Source: Streptomyces sp. NBC_01803 (GTDB taxonomy: Bacteria; Actinomycetota; Actinomycetes; Streptomycetales; Streptomycetaceae). From it: a DNA stretch of 64,000 nt. Numbering within the stretch: position 1 is the first letter of the stretch; the number at the start of each line of letters is the position of its first letter. Shown here one piece after another: positions 1 through 8,446 of this stretch. The DNA lies in contig NZ_CP109073.1 in NCBI RefSeq assembly GCF_035917415.1, positions 3,494,501-3,558,500 of the forward strand, in the 5' to 3' direction. The notes under the pieces are model-generated. The model was not told the origin of the DNA. It saw only the letters and a list, made by a program, of their open reading frames with translations, and ran no database searches. Both the position numbers and the translations under genes were made by a program.

Positions 1-2
1 TG

Positions 3-2693
3 GAGGAGGGTGCCGACCGACTCGCCGAAGCACTGGGCCTTACCGGCGAGGCCGAGGCGGTCACCCTCGGCGACGTCTTCGCCGAACTCACCGCCCCCGC
101 CGTGCAGGATCTGCGCGACACGCTCGCCTCCTCGCGCGCTCAGCGCGCCGACGTCGAGCGCCGCCGTGCCGAGACCGAAGCCGAACGCGACCGGATCGCC
201 GCCGAACACGACGACGCCCCGCCCCCGGCCCGTGGCCGCACCGCCGAGCGGCGGGAGCTGGGGGTCTCCCCGGCCGAAGTTCCCCAGCTACCTCCCCCAG
301 CCACCTCTGGGGGTGCCCCCAGAGGTGCCCCCAGGGGGAGGGCATCCGGCGGCGGCATGCCGCTGTGGCAACTCGTCGATTTCGCCAGTGGGCTGACCGA
401 TCATCAACAAGCTAGCGTCGAAGCAGCCTTGGAGGCATCGGGCCTCCTCGACGCCCTCCTCACCGCCGAGGACACCCCCGTGACCGCCGGGTATAGCGAC
501 GGCTACCTCCGCGCCGGTGCCCCGGTCAGCGGACCGAGCCTGGCCGACCTCTTGCGGCCCGAGGACGGCACCGCGATCCCGGCCGTGCGTATCACCGCCG
601 TGCTGCGCTCCGTCACCATCACTGGCGACCTCGACACCGGGACCCCGCAGATCAGCCCCGACGGCCGATACGCCGCCGGCGTCCTGGTCGGCGCCCACAC
701 CAAAGAACACGCCGAGTACGTAGGCGCCACCGCCCGCCATCGCCGCCGCGCCGCCCGGATCGCCGCCTGCGAGCAGCTGCTGACCGAACTCGCCGCCCAA
801 ATCGATGAGTTGGCGCGCGCCGAGGCCCGTGCGGACGCCGCCCTTGAGGCGTACGCCGCCGCCCGCGCCGCCCTGCCCCGCACCACCGGCATCACGCAGG
901 CGCTGCGTGAAGTCGACAAGGCCGCGGCGAGGCTGCGCGCCACCCGCGACGCCGCCGACGCCGCCCAGACGTCCTACGACGAGACCGTGGCCGCCTGCTC
1001 GGTCGCTGAGCGCGCCCTGCGTCGCACCGCGGCCGAGCACGCCATCGAGATCGAGCGCGTCGACGCTGTCGAGACCGCTACCCGCGCCTTCGAGACCGCG
1101 GTACGCGAACTCACCGCCCGCCGCCGCGAACACGCCCACCAGCTTCAGGCCACGCAGGCGGCGGCCGACCGGCTCACCGTCGCGGCCGAAGACGAGGAAG
1201 CGGCCTTGAGCGCCGAGCGCGCCGCGCGCCGTCGGCACACCGAGGAGGCCGCGGGGTTCGAAGCCCTCCAGGAGGCCGTCGGGGCCGAGACGCAGGAGGT
1301 GATGCGCCAGGTGCGGGAGGCCGAAGACGGGATCGACGCTCTGGTCCGGGAGGTTGAGGCGGCTCGCGTGGCCCAGCACACCGCGATCGCGGACACCGCG
1401 GCCGCCGAGGCCCGCCGCACGGCCGCCGCCGAGGCCCGGTCGGTTGCCGCCGCGGAGGAGAAGGACACCGCCCGTGGCCTTCGCCCGTACGCCGCCCGCG
1501 AGCTCCTCGACATTCTGCGCTGCCCGCCGGGCCTCGCCTGGCCCGCGCAGGAGGCCGACTGGGCCGGCGGCGAACTGCCGCCCGCCGCGGTCGCCGTGCA
1601 CGAGGCGATCCTCGCCGCCACCCGTGACCTGACCCCCACCGAGACCAGTGTCAAGCAGTCGGTCACCCGTCTCACCAAGGCCCTGGACGACCTGCAGGCG
1701 CGGCTCGCCGCCGCCGGACAGGACTACCGGCCCGAATGGGACGGCTCCGACGGGGTCATCCTCGTACGCGTCGCCGACGAGGAAGGCCCGCTGCCCGTCG
1801 CCACCTTCGCCGGGAAGATCGCGGTGCACCACCGCGACCAGGCCGAACTGCTCTCCGATTCCGAGCAGCGCATCCTGGAGGACGCCCTACTCACCCGGCT
1901 CGCCCAGCAGATCCACGACCGCACCGTCGACGCCCGCGACCTGATCAGGCGGATGAACACCGACATGCGCAAGCGCACGATGTCATCGGGGACGACGGTC
2001 GGCGTGAGCTGGCTACTCGCCGAACATCTCGACGACGAGCAGCGCGCTGTCTGCGCCCTCCTTGACGCCGACGCCGCCCGCCTCGGCCCCGACGGCCTCG
2101 CTCGGGTGCGCACCCACTTCGCCGCGCAGATCAAGACCGCCCGCGCCCACCACCGCGACCAGCCCTACCGCGAACTCCTCGCCGAGGTCCTTGACTACCG
2201 GCGCTGGCGGCAGTTCGCGTTCCAGCTGGTACGCCCCGGCGAGCCCGGCAAGATCGAGGAGAAGCTCACCCGCGCCCGGCACAGCCGCCTGTCGGGCGGT
2301 GAGCAGTCCGTGTCGCTGCACCTGCCGCTGTTCGCCGCCGCCCACGCCATGCTCAACTCCGCCGACCCGCACGCCCCGCGGCTGCTCGCCCTCGACGAGG
2401 CATTCGCGGGCGTGGACGACACCGGGCGCGGCGAACTCATGTCGCTGGCAGCCCAGTTCGACCTCGACCTGTTCATGACCGGATACGACCTGTGGGCCGC
2501 CCACCCCTCCGTCCCCGCCGCCGCCCACTACGACCTCGCCCACACGGCCGTCGACCACACGGTCTCCGCGCTGCTGCTCGTCTGGGACGGCCACCGGCTC
2601 CTCGCCGACGACACCGGCGACCTCACCGCCGCCCTCGGCTCGCCCGGCACCCGTCGCGTCCCGACGCCTGAGGAGGCCGCGGTTGTCAGCTGA
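3..2693 (+). CDS. jetC: Wadjet SMC-like ATPase JetC (TIGR02680 family), 5' end outside window
   Basis: This is the C-terminal part (about 896 codons visible) of an SMC/MukB-like ATPase. In Wadjet systems JetC pairs with JetA/JetB to extrude plasmid DNA loops that JetD cuts. The frame is open from base 3, so the N-terminal Walker A lies upstream of the window. Visible are long Ala/Glu/Arg-rich coiled coils, a C-terminal ABC signature (LSGGEQS, near 2290) and a Walker B with catalytic Glu (RLLALDEAF, near 2385). That order, and the immediate downstream jetD, identify TIGR02680. One oddity lies at about 245-350: the frame runs through a GC-rich palindromic repeat giving a Pro/Gly-rich stretch between coiled coil and the next folded segment. 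The stop overlaps jetD by 11 bp. The upstream jetA/jetB are expected but not visible. Confidence 0.9.
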   Translation, partial: EEGADRLAEALGLTGEAEAVTLGDVFAELTAPAVQDLRDTLASSRAQRADVERRRAETEAERDRIAAEHDDAPPPARGRTAERRELGVSPAEVPQLPPPATSGGAPRGAPRGRASGGGMPLWQLVDFASGLTDHQQASVEAALEASGLLDALLTAEDTPVTAGYSDGYLRAGAPVSGPSLADLLRPEDGTAIPAVRITAVLRSVTITGDLDTGTPQISPDGRYAAGVLVGAHTKEHAEYVGATARHRRRAARIAACEQLLTELAAQIDELARAEARADAALEAYAAARAALPRTTGITQALREVDKAAARLRATRDAADAAQTSYDETVAACSVAERALRRTAAEHAIEIERVDAVETATRAFETAVRELTARRREHAHQLQATQAAADRLTVAAEDEEAALSAERAARRRHTEEAAGFEALQEAVGAETQEVMRQVREAEDGIDALVREVEAARVAQHTAIADTAAAEARRTAAAEARSVAAAEEKDTARGLRPYAARELLDILRCPPGLAWPAQEADWAGGELPPAAVAVHEAILAATRDLTPTETSVKQSVTRLTKALDDLQARLAAAGQDYRPEWDGSDGVILVRVADEEGPLPVATFAGKIAVHHRDQAELLSDSEQRILEDALLTRLAQQIHDRTVDARDLIRRMNTDMRKRTMSSGTTVGVSWLLAEHLDDEQRAVCALLDADAARLGPDGLARVRTHFAAQIKTARAHHRDQPYRELLAEVLDYRRWRQFAFQLVRPGEPGKIEEKLTRARHSRLSGGEQSVSLHLPLFAAAHAMLNSADPHAPRLLALDEAFAGVDDTGRGELMSLAAQFDLDLFMTGYDLWAAHPSVPAAAHYDLAHTAVDHTVSALLLVWDGHRLLADDTGDLTAALGSPGTRRVPTPEEAAVVS
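250..349. repeat. Palindromic GC-rich repeat inserted in frame within jetC
   Basis: The core is an inverted repeat with 12-bp arms (302-313 and 316-327) around a TG centre, containing CCTCTGGGGG/CCCCCAGAGG. It is flanked by further GGGGG/CCCCC blocks such as GAGCTGGGGGTCTCCCC and CCCCCAGCC. It resembles the short mosaic palindromes scattered in streptomycete intergenic regions. Its translation is Pro/Gly/Ala-rich and low complexity, unlike the surrounding coiled coil, and it does not break the frame. Confidence 0.75.
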
Positions 2694-3945
2694 GCGGCGT
2701 GAGTACGACGAGTTGCGAGGCGAGGCTTGGACCCGGCTGCTCGCCGCCGCCCGCCGCAAGCTGGAGCGCACCGGCGGCGTGCTCGACGGCGACATCGGAC
2801 TCACGGGGCCCAGCGAGGCCGAACGCCGTACCGTCATCGGCATCACCGGCCGCTACCGGCCCGAGACCGCCAAACGCCTCGCCATACCCCTGCGCGACCT
2901 GGACGGGTATCTGCACGACCGCTACGGCACCGGTCTCCTCCAGACCCTCGGCCGGCTCCACGGCCCGCTGCGCGACCGGCCGGCCGAACGGGCTGACGAG
3001 GAAGAGGGCCGCGAACAGGCCCTGCAATCCGCCCACTCCAGCCGACTCGCCGGGCAAGGGTGGTTCGCGGCCTGGCTGGACCGGATCGCCGCCGACGGCA
3101 CCCTCACCCGTCTCGTACGCCGCGGGGACGCACCCCTCCTCGACGCCGCGGTGCGCGTCCTGGAAAGGCTCCCCGGTGACCCGGACCGGATCCCCGGGCA
3201 CCCGGCCGGCCTCCTGCCGCTCCCGGTCCTCGCCGAGTGGGCGATCGGCGACACCAAGGCCCTCGTTCCCGGCACCCCGCTCGAACAGCTCGTCCTGCGC
3301 GCCCTCGCCCAGCGCACCGGTGGCGATGTCCCGCGCGAGAGGGCCGGGCGGCGCGCCCTGTGGGAGAGCGCCGGAGCCATCGCCGATGACCTCGCCAGCC
3401 AGGTACTCGTCCTCAACATCGGGGCCGAGGGCGACACGGTCGTCTGCGACTGGCTGCGCGACGCCGCCGACTTCGGCATCCCCTTCCGGCTCACCCTCCA
3501 CCAACTCGCCACCGACCCCGTCGTCCCCGCCGCCCGCGCCATCTTCGTCTGCGAGAACCCGGCTGTACTGCGGGCCGCGGCCGGCGAACTCCAGGACACC
3601 GGCGCGGCCCTCGTCTGCACCGAGGGCGTCCCGTCCGCCGCCTGCCACAAACTGCTCGGCGACGCCGTACGCGCGGGAGCCCGGCTGCACTGGCGCGCCG
3701 ACTTCGACTGGGCCGGCCTGCGTATCACCGCGGGCGCCGTGGCCCGCCACGGTGCCCGCCCGTGGCGGATGACCGCCGCCGACTACACGGCGGCCCTCAG
3801 CAAGGGCGAGTCCACACCGCTCGCGGGACCGCCCGCGGCCAGCCCCTGGGACCCCGAACTGGCCCGTGCCATGAACGAGTCGGGCAGCACGGTCATGGAG
3901 GAACGCCTCCTGCCCGCACTCCTGTCCGACCTCGCCCGCACCTGA
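2683..3945 (+). CDS. jetD: Wadjet nuclease subunit JetD (TIGR02679, DUF2399)
   Basis: This 420-residue protein is the Toprim-like nuclease partner of JetC, which nicks or cleaves the DNA topologically trapped by JetABC. The C-terminal DUF2399 region carries the expected acidic residues: E291 in a CENP motif, then an EGVPS segment and the D340-F-D342 pair in a RADFDWAGL context. The N-terminal half is the TIGR02679-type arm domain. The start is TTG at 2683, giving an 11-bp overlap with jetC and implying translational coupling. The in-frame TTG fits a protein beginning MSAERREYDEL. No frameshift or missing catalytic residue is seen. It is the last gene of the Wadjet operon, with a 424-bp gap before the next gene. 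Confidence 0.92.
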   Translation: MSAERREYDELRGEAWTRLLAAARRKLERTGGVLDGDIGLTGPSEAERRTVIGITGRYRPETAKRLAIPLRDLDGYLHDRYGTGLLQTLGRLHGPLRDRPAERADEEEGREQALQSAHSSRLAGQGWFAAWLDRIAADGTLTRLVRRGDAPLLDAAVRVLERLPGDPDRIPGHPAGLLPLPVLAEWAIGDTKALVPGTPLEQLVLRALAQRTGGDVPRERAGRRALWESAGAIADDLASQVLVLNIGAEGDTVVCDWLRDAADFGIPFRLTLHQLATDPVVPAARAIFVCENPAVLRAAAGELQDTGAALVCTEGVPSAACHKLLGDAVRAGARLHWRADFDWAGLRITAGAVARHGARPWRMTAADYTAALSKGESTPLAGPPAASPWDPELARAMNESGSTVMEERLLPALLSDLART

Positions 3946-4369
3946 CCCGGCGGTCCTGCGCGGATACGGACAGCGTGTCCTGACGCGGCGTCGGCGATAT
4001 CGGTGACCGTGCTCCCAGGTGCTCGGCGCGAGCGCACGCGGAACACGAGCGGGTGCGGTTGTGGGCGGCCAGGCCGTGGGCGTGGGCCCCGGCGCCGGCA
4101 GCCACCGGACCGTCGTTCTCCCTGTGGCAATGCGCGCCGGAATCCGGTGTCTTTTGCCGCTCATGCCGCTGAAGTCCCTTCGGATATCGCTGCATACGGG
4201 CGAGCACTCCGAGTAAGCTCACGAACACCTCTCCGCTCGGTGCGGCTCGCAGTTACGTCGACTCGCCACAGGCGCATCCGCTTCTCACTTCGGCGATTGC
4301 CGAAAGCGGTCTACGCGCTGCGGCTCCGCTACGGTGTGGCGGCACGTGTCTACCTCAGGGGCTTTTTCC
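3946..4369. other. Intergenic region between Wadjet and the cyclase operon
   Basis: There is no convincing gene here: open frames lack ribosome binding sites and read as shadows. GC falls relative to the flanks, especially after about 4140. The segment presumably holds the terminator of jetD and the promoter of the downstream Crp/Fnr gene, but I could not single out a -10/-35 pair with confidence. A candidate ribosome binding site (AGGGG, 4357-4361) lies 8 bases before the ATG at 4370. Confidence 0.4.
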
Positions 4370-5092
4370 ATGGCCGAGATCGCGTCACCTGGCGGCATCA
4401 GTTTTCCGTCCTTCGATGACCGTGTCCCGTTCCTCGTCCGCTTAGAGGACGCGGAGCGCAAGGCGTTACTCACTCTGGGCAGGAAGGTCAACTACAAGGC
4501 TCGCACCGAAGTTATTCACCAGTTCGACCCTTCGACCCACGTGCTGCTCGTCCTCAAGGGGCGGCTGATGGTGACGGCCGTCGCCGCCAAGGGCTATGTG
4601 GTCCTGCTGGCGCTGCGTCGGCCCGGTGACCTCGTCGGGGAGTCCGCCGCTCTGTCCGGAGGCCCGCGCTCGGCGACCGTGACCACGCTGGAGAACGCGG
4701 AGTGCGTGTTGGTCGGCAGGGAGACCTTTCTGGAGTTTCTGGCGCAGTATCCCAACGCACACCACCAGTTGAGCGGTTTGCTCGTCGACCGGGTGCGCGC
4801 GGGGGATCGCCGGGCGCTGCAGTTCGCCTCTCTGTCCGTGAAGGAACGGCTCGCGGTCCTGCTTCTCGACCTCGCTCGCTCGCACAGCCGGCGAACGGAT
4901 TCCGGTCTCCTGCTGACCGTGCCCCTGAGCCAGCAGGAGCTGGCCGGGTCGGTCGGGGCGTCCCGCGAGGCGATCGCGCGACTCCTCACTGAGCTGCGCA
5001 AGAACGGCGTCGTCGTCACCGCCCGGCGGAAGATCCTGGTGCTGCGCCCGGAGGTGTTGCGCCGGATCGCGGCGGGCGGGGAGCAGATCTGA
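4370..5092 (+). CDS. Crp/Fnr-family cyclic-nucleotide-binding regulator
   Basis: The 240-residue protein has an N-terminal cNMP-binding beta-roll (about residues 20-130, including GDLVGESAALSGGPRSATV, the phosphate-binding-cassette position). A dimerisation helix and a C-terminal winged HTH follow (about 165-235: LSQQELAGSVGASREAIARLLTELRKNGVV). The ATG at 4370 was chosen over an upstream GTG because AGGGG lies 8 bases before it and family members start close to this point. It is the first gene of six co-directional genes and directly precedes a nucleotide cyclase, so it may bind the cyclase product and control the operon. That link is inference. The protein is ordinary for the family in length, and no Fe-S cysteine cluster of the Fnr type is present. 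Confidence 0.88.
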   Translation: MAEIASPGGISFPSFDDRVPFLVRLEDAERKALLTLGRKVNYKARTEVIHQFDPSTHVLLVLKGRLMVTAVAAKGYVVLLALRRPGDLVGESAALSGGPRSATVTTLENAECVLVGRETFLEFLAQYPNAHHQLSGLLVDRVRAGDRRALQFASLSVKERLAVLLLDLARSHSRRTDSGLLLTVPLSQQELAGSVGASREAIARLLTELRKNGVVVTARRKILVLRPEVLRRIAAGGEQI

Positions 5093-5221
5093 GAGCCCCG
5101 GCCTCCGGGTGCGGTTGTGCGTCATCGGTCACATTCCGTCTGTGCCCGTCGTCCTAGGCGGAAACCCGGCGGTGGACCAGGCTGCTCTCCCTGGAAGGCA
5201 GACACCGTACGAGGAGCCGCT

Positions 5222-6139
5222 GTGGCAAAAGCCATCGCCGAACCGTTGCATCAGACCATCCTGCTGGCCGACATCGAGGGGTCGGGGACCAGCGACGACG
5301 TCGTGCGGCGGGTCAGGCGCCACCACATGTACGAGGCCGTCCAGTACGCGCTCGAAGCCGCCGAGGTGCAGCGCACTGATCAGCGTCTGGAGGACCGCGG
5401 GGACGGCGTCATGACGCTGGTCAGTCCCTTGGTGCCGAAGTCCGCTCTGCTGCGCGCCCTGCTGACTGAGGTCCCGACCCAGCTGCACGGCTACAACCGG
5501 GTCGCGGCGGACAGCGCGCAGGTGCGGCTGCGGATGGTGCTGGCGGCGGGAGAGGTCGCGCCGCACGAGATTCCCGGCGTCCTCGGCGGTGTGTACGGCT
5601 GGGATCTCGACCAGGCGTTCCGGCTGCTGGACGGCGAGCCGCTGCGCCGGGCACTGCGTCACCGGCGGGCTGTCGGCAAGGACGGGCAGGACGTGGTGAT
5701 CTGCGTCTCGGAAGCGGTATATCAGGGCGTGGTGCGGCACGATCACCGCGGCATCCGCCGGGACGCCTTCCACGAGGTGCGGGTGCCGGGGAAGGAAGGA
5801 CCGGTCCGCGGCTGGCTGTACGGCGAGCCCGCCCCGGACGACGCGGCGGAGCCCGCCCCGGACGACGCGGCGGAGCCCGCCCCGGACGACGCGGCGGAGC
5901 CCGCCCCGGACGACGCGGCGGAGCCCGCCCCGGACGACGCGGCGGAGCCGGATCCGGGGGAGGTGGGGCCGAAGAAGAGCTGGGGTGGGCCAGCGCTGAC
6001 GTTCCACAGCGGCGCACCCACGTTCGGCGGCGGCTTGGTGGCCGGGGACCAGCATGGCGTCTCCGGCGGCCGGGTGGCCGGCGATGTCGTGATGGGCGAC
6101 AAGATCATCGGTGGCGGGAACGGCGGTGGCCGGTCATGA
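5222..6139 (+). CDS. Class III nucleotide cyclase with C-terminal amyloid-like motif (Pycsar-type cyclase candidate)
   Basis: The 305-residue protein starts at GTG 5222, with GAGGAG 6 bases upstream. Residues 1-190 form a class III adenylate/guanylate cyclase homology domain: metal-binding D17 in LLADIEGSG and D61 in RGDGVMTLV match the two conserved Asp positions, so it should make a cyclic nucleotide (cAMP, cCMP or cUMP cannot be told from sequence). A linker of five perfect EPAPDDAA repeats follows (5825-5944). The C-terminus is a Gly/Val-rich motif ending GVSGGRVAGDVVMGDK, encoded by an 81-bp segment repeated identically in the next gene. The stop overlaps the downstream ATG (ATGA), indicating coupled translation. 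The combination with a DUF5706 effector gene three genes downstream suggests a Pycsar-like function. Confidence 0.82.
   Translation: MAKAIAEPLHQTILLADIEGSGTSDDVVRRVRRHHMYEAVQYALEAAEVQRTDQRLEDRGDGVMTLVSPLVPKSALLRALLTEVPTQLHGYNRVAADSAQVRLRMVLAAGEVAPHEIPGVLGGVYGWDLDQAFRLLDGEPLRRALRHRRAVGKDGQDVVICVSEAVYQGVVRHDHRGIRRDAFHEVRVPGKEGPVRGWLYGEPAPDDAAEPAPDDAAEPAPDDAAEPAPDDAAEPAPDDAAEPDPGEVGPKKSWGGPALTFHSGAPTFGGGLVAGDQHGVSGGRVAGDVVMGDKIIGGGNGGGRS
5825..5944 (+). repeat. Five perfect 24-bp tandem repeats in the cyclase linker
   Basis: A 24-bp unit beginning GAGCCCGCCCCGGACGACGC is repeated five times without mismatch, then followed by a partial GAGCCGGA. Each unit encodes EPAPDDAA, producing an acidic, Pro/Ala-rich flexible spacer between the cyclase domain and the C-terminal Gly-rich motif. 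Perfect identity points to recent copy-number change. Confidence 0.97.
6023..6103 (+). repeat. 81-bp direct repeat, copy 1 (cyclase C-terminus)
   Basis: It is identical base for base to 6307-6387. It encodes 27 residues beginning FGGGLVAGDQ and ending DVVMGDK: a Gly-punctuated hydrophobic pattern (G-x-V-x-GD spacing) of the kind seen in beta-solenoid or amyloid signalling motifs. Confidence 0.95.
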
Positions 6140-8358
6140 CGGCGGAGGACGGGCAGGCGGCGGCGCCGGGTGAGGGAGCGTCGCCGGAAGGCCCCGACCC
6201 GGAGCAGGACCCTGCAACCGACCGGGAGTCGGGTACCGAGGACGGTGAACGCCCCGCAGAGGCGTGGGCCGCGGCACGCGAACTGCGCGACTACGCCCCC
6301 GCGTCCTTCGGCGGCGGCTTGGTGGCCGGGGACCAGCATGGCGTCTCCGGCGGCCGGGTGGCCGGCGATGTCGTGATGGGCGACAAGGTCTACGTCCGCG
6401 CGGTGGTCGGCGAGCAACTCCACGGCTCGGGGGAGGTCCTCGACGCGGACCTCGACCGCCTGGCGGGGGTCTTCCACGAGGACGGGACGTTCGACGAGGC
6501 CCTGGCCGAGTTGCGCGCGTCGCGCGTGGTGATTCTCCGCGGCGACCACGACTCCGGGCGTCGTGCGGCGGCCCTGATGCTGCTGCGACGCGCGGGGGCC
6601 GCCCGCGTCCGGGCGTTGGATCCCGACTCGGGTCCCGCGGCCCTGGTGAAGGAGGTGGCGGCGGCGGACGGTTACGTCGTCTGTGACCTGCCCACCAGCC
6701 GCAGCAACCCCCTGCGCCCGCACCACCTGCTGCGCTGCCAGGAGCGCCTGCGCAAACAGGACGCGTATCTCGTCGTCACGGTGGAGAGCTCCGCCGTCCT
6801 GTGGGACGTGGACGCCGTGCCCTGGCATCGGCCCGAGCCCGGCACGGTAGTGGCGGCCCATCTGCGCAGTCATCTGGGTGTGGCGGAACGGGACGGGGAC
6901 GAGGTCATGCGACTGCTGGCCCTGCCGCAAGTCCGCGACTTCCTGACGGTCGGCGGCCGTCCCGTCGCCCACCTCGCCGACTTCGCCGTCGAAGTCGCCC
7001 GGTATCACCGCGGCGAGATCGGCGTGGAAGAGTTGGAGCGCTATGGGCACGAGACGCTGCAGGAGCAGGTCGGCAATTGGCTCAGCGCGCCCGCCGAGCG
7101 GATCACGCTTCGGGATAAAGCCTTTCTGCTGGCGCTGGCCGTCTGCGACGAAGGCCCCTACACCACCGCGGCCGAACTCGGCGACCGGCTCTGCCGGGGC
7201 ATGCGGCGCGTCGAGTCCCCGGAACACGACCCCGGACTCACCATCTTCAGCACCTCTCTCACCCAGCGTATGGATCTGGCGCACGCCGACTCCTACACGG
7301 AGAGCGAACTGACGCCCTGGGGCCCTGTGCGCCAGACCATGTCCCGCTTCAGGGACCGGCGCACCGCGCAACTGCTGCTCCGCGAGGCGTGGACCGGGCA
7401 CCCGGCGGTGCGCGCGCCGCTCACCGCCTGGCTGACCGGCCTCGCCAGGCACGGTGACCCGTTCGTCCGGACCCGCGCCGCGGCTACCGCGGCCACCCTG
7501 GCCGACCGGGACTTCTCCGCCGTGATGCACGGACTGGTGCGGGGCTGGGCGTCCAGCGGTGACTACCGGCTCTGCATCCAGGCGGCGAACGCCCTCACCC
7601 TGGCCGCGTACGCCGGAACGTCCGCGGTGCACCGGGTGCTGCGGGAGTGGGGTGCCGGTACCCATCCGCAGCGTCGCTGGACGGCCGTCCGCGCCTACGC
7701 GCTCATCGGACCCCTGGCGCCGGATGACACCTTGGACAGTTTGGAGGAGCTGGTCCGGAGGACCGCCCACTCGGAGGGCGCGGAGCGGTCGGCCGATGCC
7801 GGCGAGGAGACGGAGGAGAACGCCGCAGCCGGAGCCGGGCCGCGGGACGAGTTCGGCGGCCTGGTGGAAGCGGCCGAGCTCCTGCTCCTGTCCACGCCCG
7901 GCGCCTCCGTGCCGCACCGGTTCATGACGTGGTGCGACGACAACCACCCGGGTCTGCGGTCACTCCCCCGACTGGCCTTTCTCGCCGCCGCCGTACGGCG
8001 TGAGGAGCCCTCGGACGAGCCGACGAGCTGGCCGTTGCTGCTGCGCAGTCATGACGACGAGACCGTCGGCTCCCCGGTGCGTCACGCCCTCGCAGCGCTC
8101 TGGCGGCGAGTCCTGCGGGACCGGCATACCACCGAGACCGCACAGCAACGACTGCGGGCGTGGGTGCTGGTCGCCGCGCGCGACGAAGGGGCGGAGACCG
8201 CGCTGGCGGGACTACTCCCGCATCTCGCGGGGGCCGACTCTGACCGTGACCGTCTCGGCTACCTGCTGCGCACCATGCCCGGCGAGGACGGCGGGCCGCC
8301 GCCCCCTGTGGCAGTCCGGCTGCTCGACGTGCTGCGGGAGAGCGCCGCAGCGGCGTGA
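6136..8358 (+). CDS. Amyloid-like motif, degenerate P-loop and helical-repeat protein (putative signalling partner/effector)
   Basis: The 740-residue protein has no recognised full-length family. The order of parts is: an acidic disordered N-terminus (1-55), then the 27-residue Gly-rich motif shared with the upstream cyclase (about 58-84). Next comes an alpha/beta segment with a Walker A-like RGDHDSGRRAA in which the usual Lys is Arg, and a Walker B-like YVVCDLP, resembling a decayed STAND/AAA core. The region after about residue 330 is long and mostly helical, with Ala/Leu/Arg repeats like HEAT or TPR arrays. Its ATG overlaps the cyclase stop by 4 bp. By analogy to bacterial NLR/amyloid pairs, it may be recruited to the cyclase through homotypic motif contact. 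Catalytic activity, if any, is not evident. Confidence 0.7.
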   Translation: MTAEDGQAAAPGEGASPEGPDPEQDPATDRESGTEDGERPAEAWAAARELRDYAPASFGGGLVAGDQHGVSGGRVAGDVVMGDKVYVRAVVGEQLHGSGEVLDADLDRLAGVFHEDGTFDEALAELRASRVVILRGDHDSGRRAAALMLLRRAGAARVRALDPDSGPAALVKEVAAADGYVVCDLPTSRSNPLRPHHLLRCQERLRKQDAYLVVTVESSAVLWDVDAVPWHRPEPGTVVAAHLRSHLGVAERDGDEVMRLLALPQVRDFLTVGGRPVAHLADFAVEVARYHRGEIGVEELERYGHETLQEQVGNWLSAPAERITLRDKAFLLALAVCDEGPYTTAAELGDRLCRGMRRVESPEHDPGLTIFSTSLTQRMDLAHADSYTESELTPWGPVRQTMSRFRDRRTAQLLLREAWTGHPAVRAPLTAWLTGLARHGDPFVRTRAAATAATLADRDFSAVMHGLVRGWASSGDYRLCIQAANALTLAAYAGTSAVHRVLREWGAGTHPQRRWTAVRAYALIGPLAPDDTLDSLEELVRRTAHSEGAERSADAGEETEENAAAGAGPRDEFGGLVEAAELLLLSTPGASVPHRFMTWCDDNHPGLRSLPRLAFLAAAVRREEPSDEPTSWPLLLRSHDDETVGSPVRHALAALWRRVLRDRHTTETAQQRLRAWVLVAARDEGAETALAGLLPHLAGADSDRDRLGYLLRTMPGEDGGPPPPVAVRLLDVLRESAAAA
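6307..6387 (+). repeat. 81-bp direct repeat, copy 2 (N-terminus of the partner protein)
   Basis: It is identical to 6023-6103 and read in the same frame relative to the encoded motif. Sequence on both sides differs completely between the two genes, so this is a discrete cassette and not part of a larger gene duplication. Confidence 0.95.
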
Positions 8359-8446
8359 GCACGGACTCTTTCCGGCGTCACCCAGACACACGTCAACGAC
8401 CTACCGCACTGCGGAAGAACTACTTCAACACGGCAAGGAGCCAGTT

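Noticed and set aside
5743..7947. Long minus-strand frame opposite the cyclase and its neighbour
   Set aside because: Codon third positions fit the plus genes; translation is low complexity (repeated AASSGAGS) with no family.
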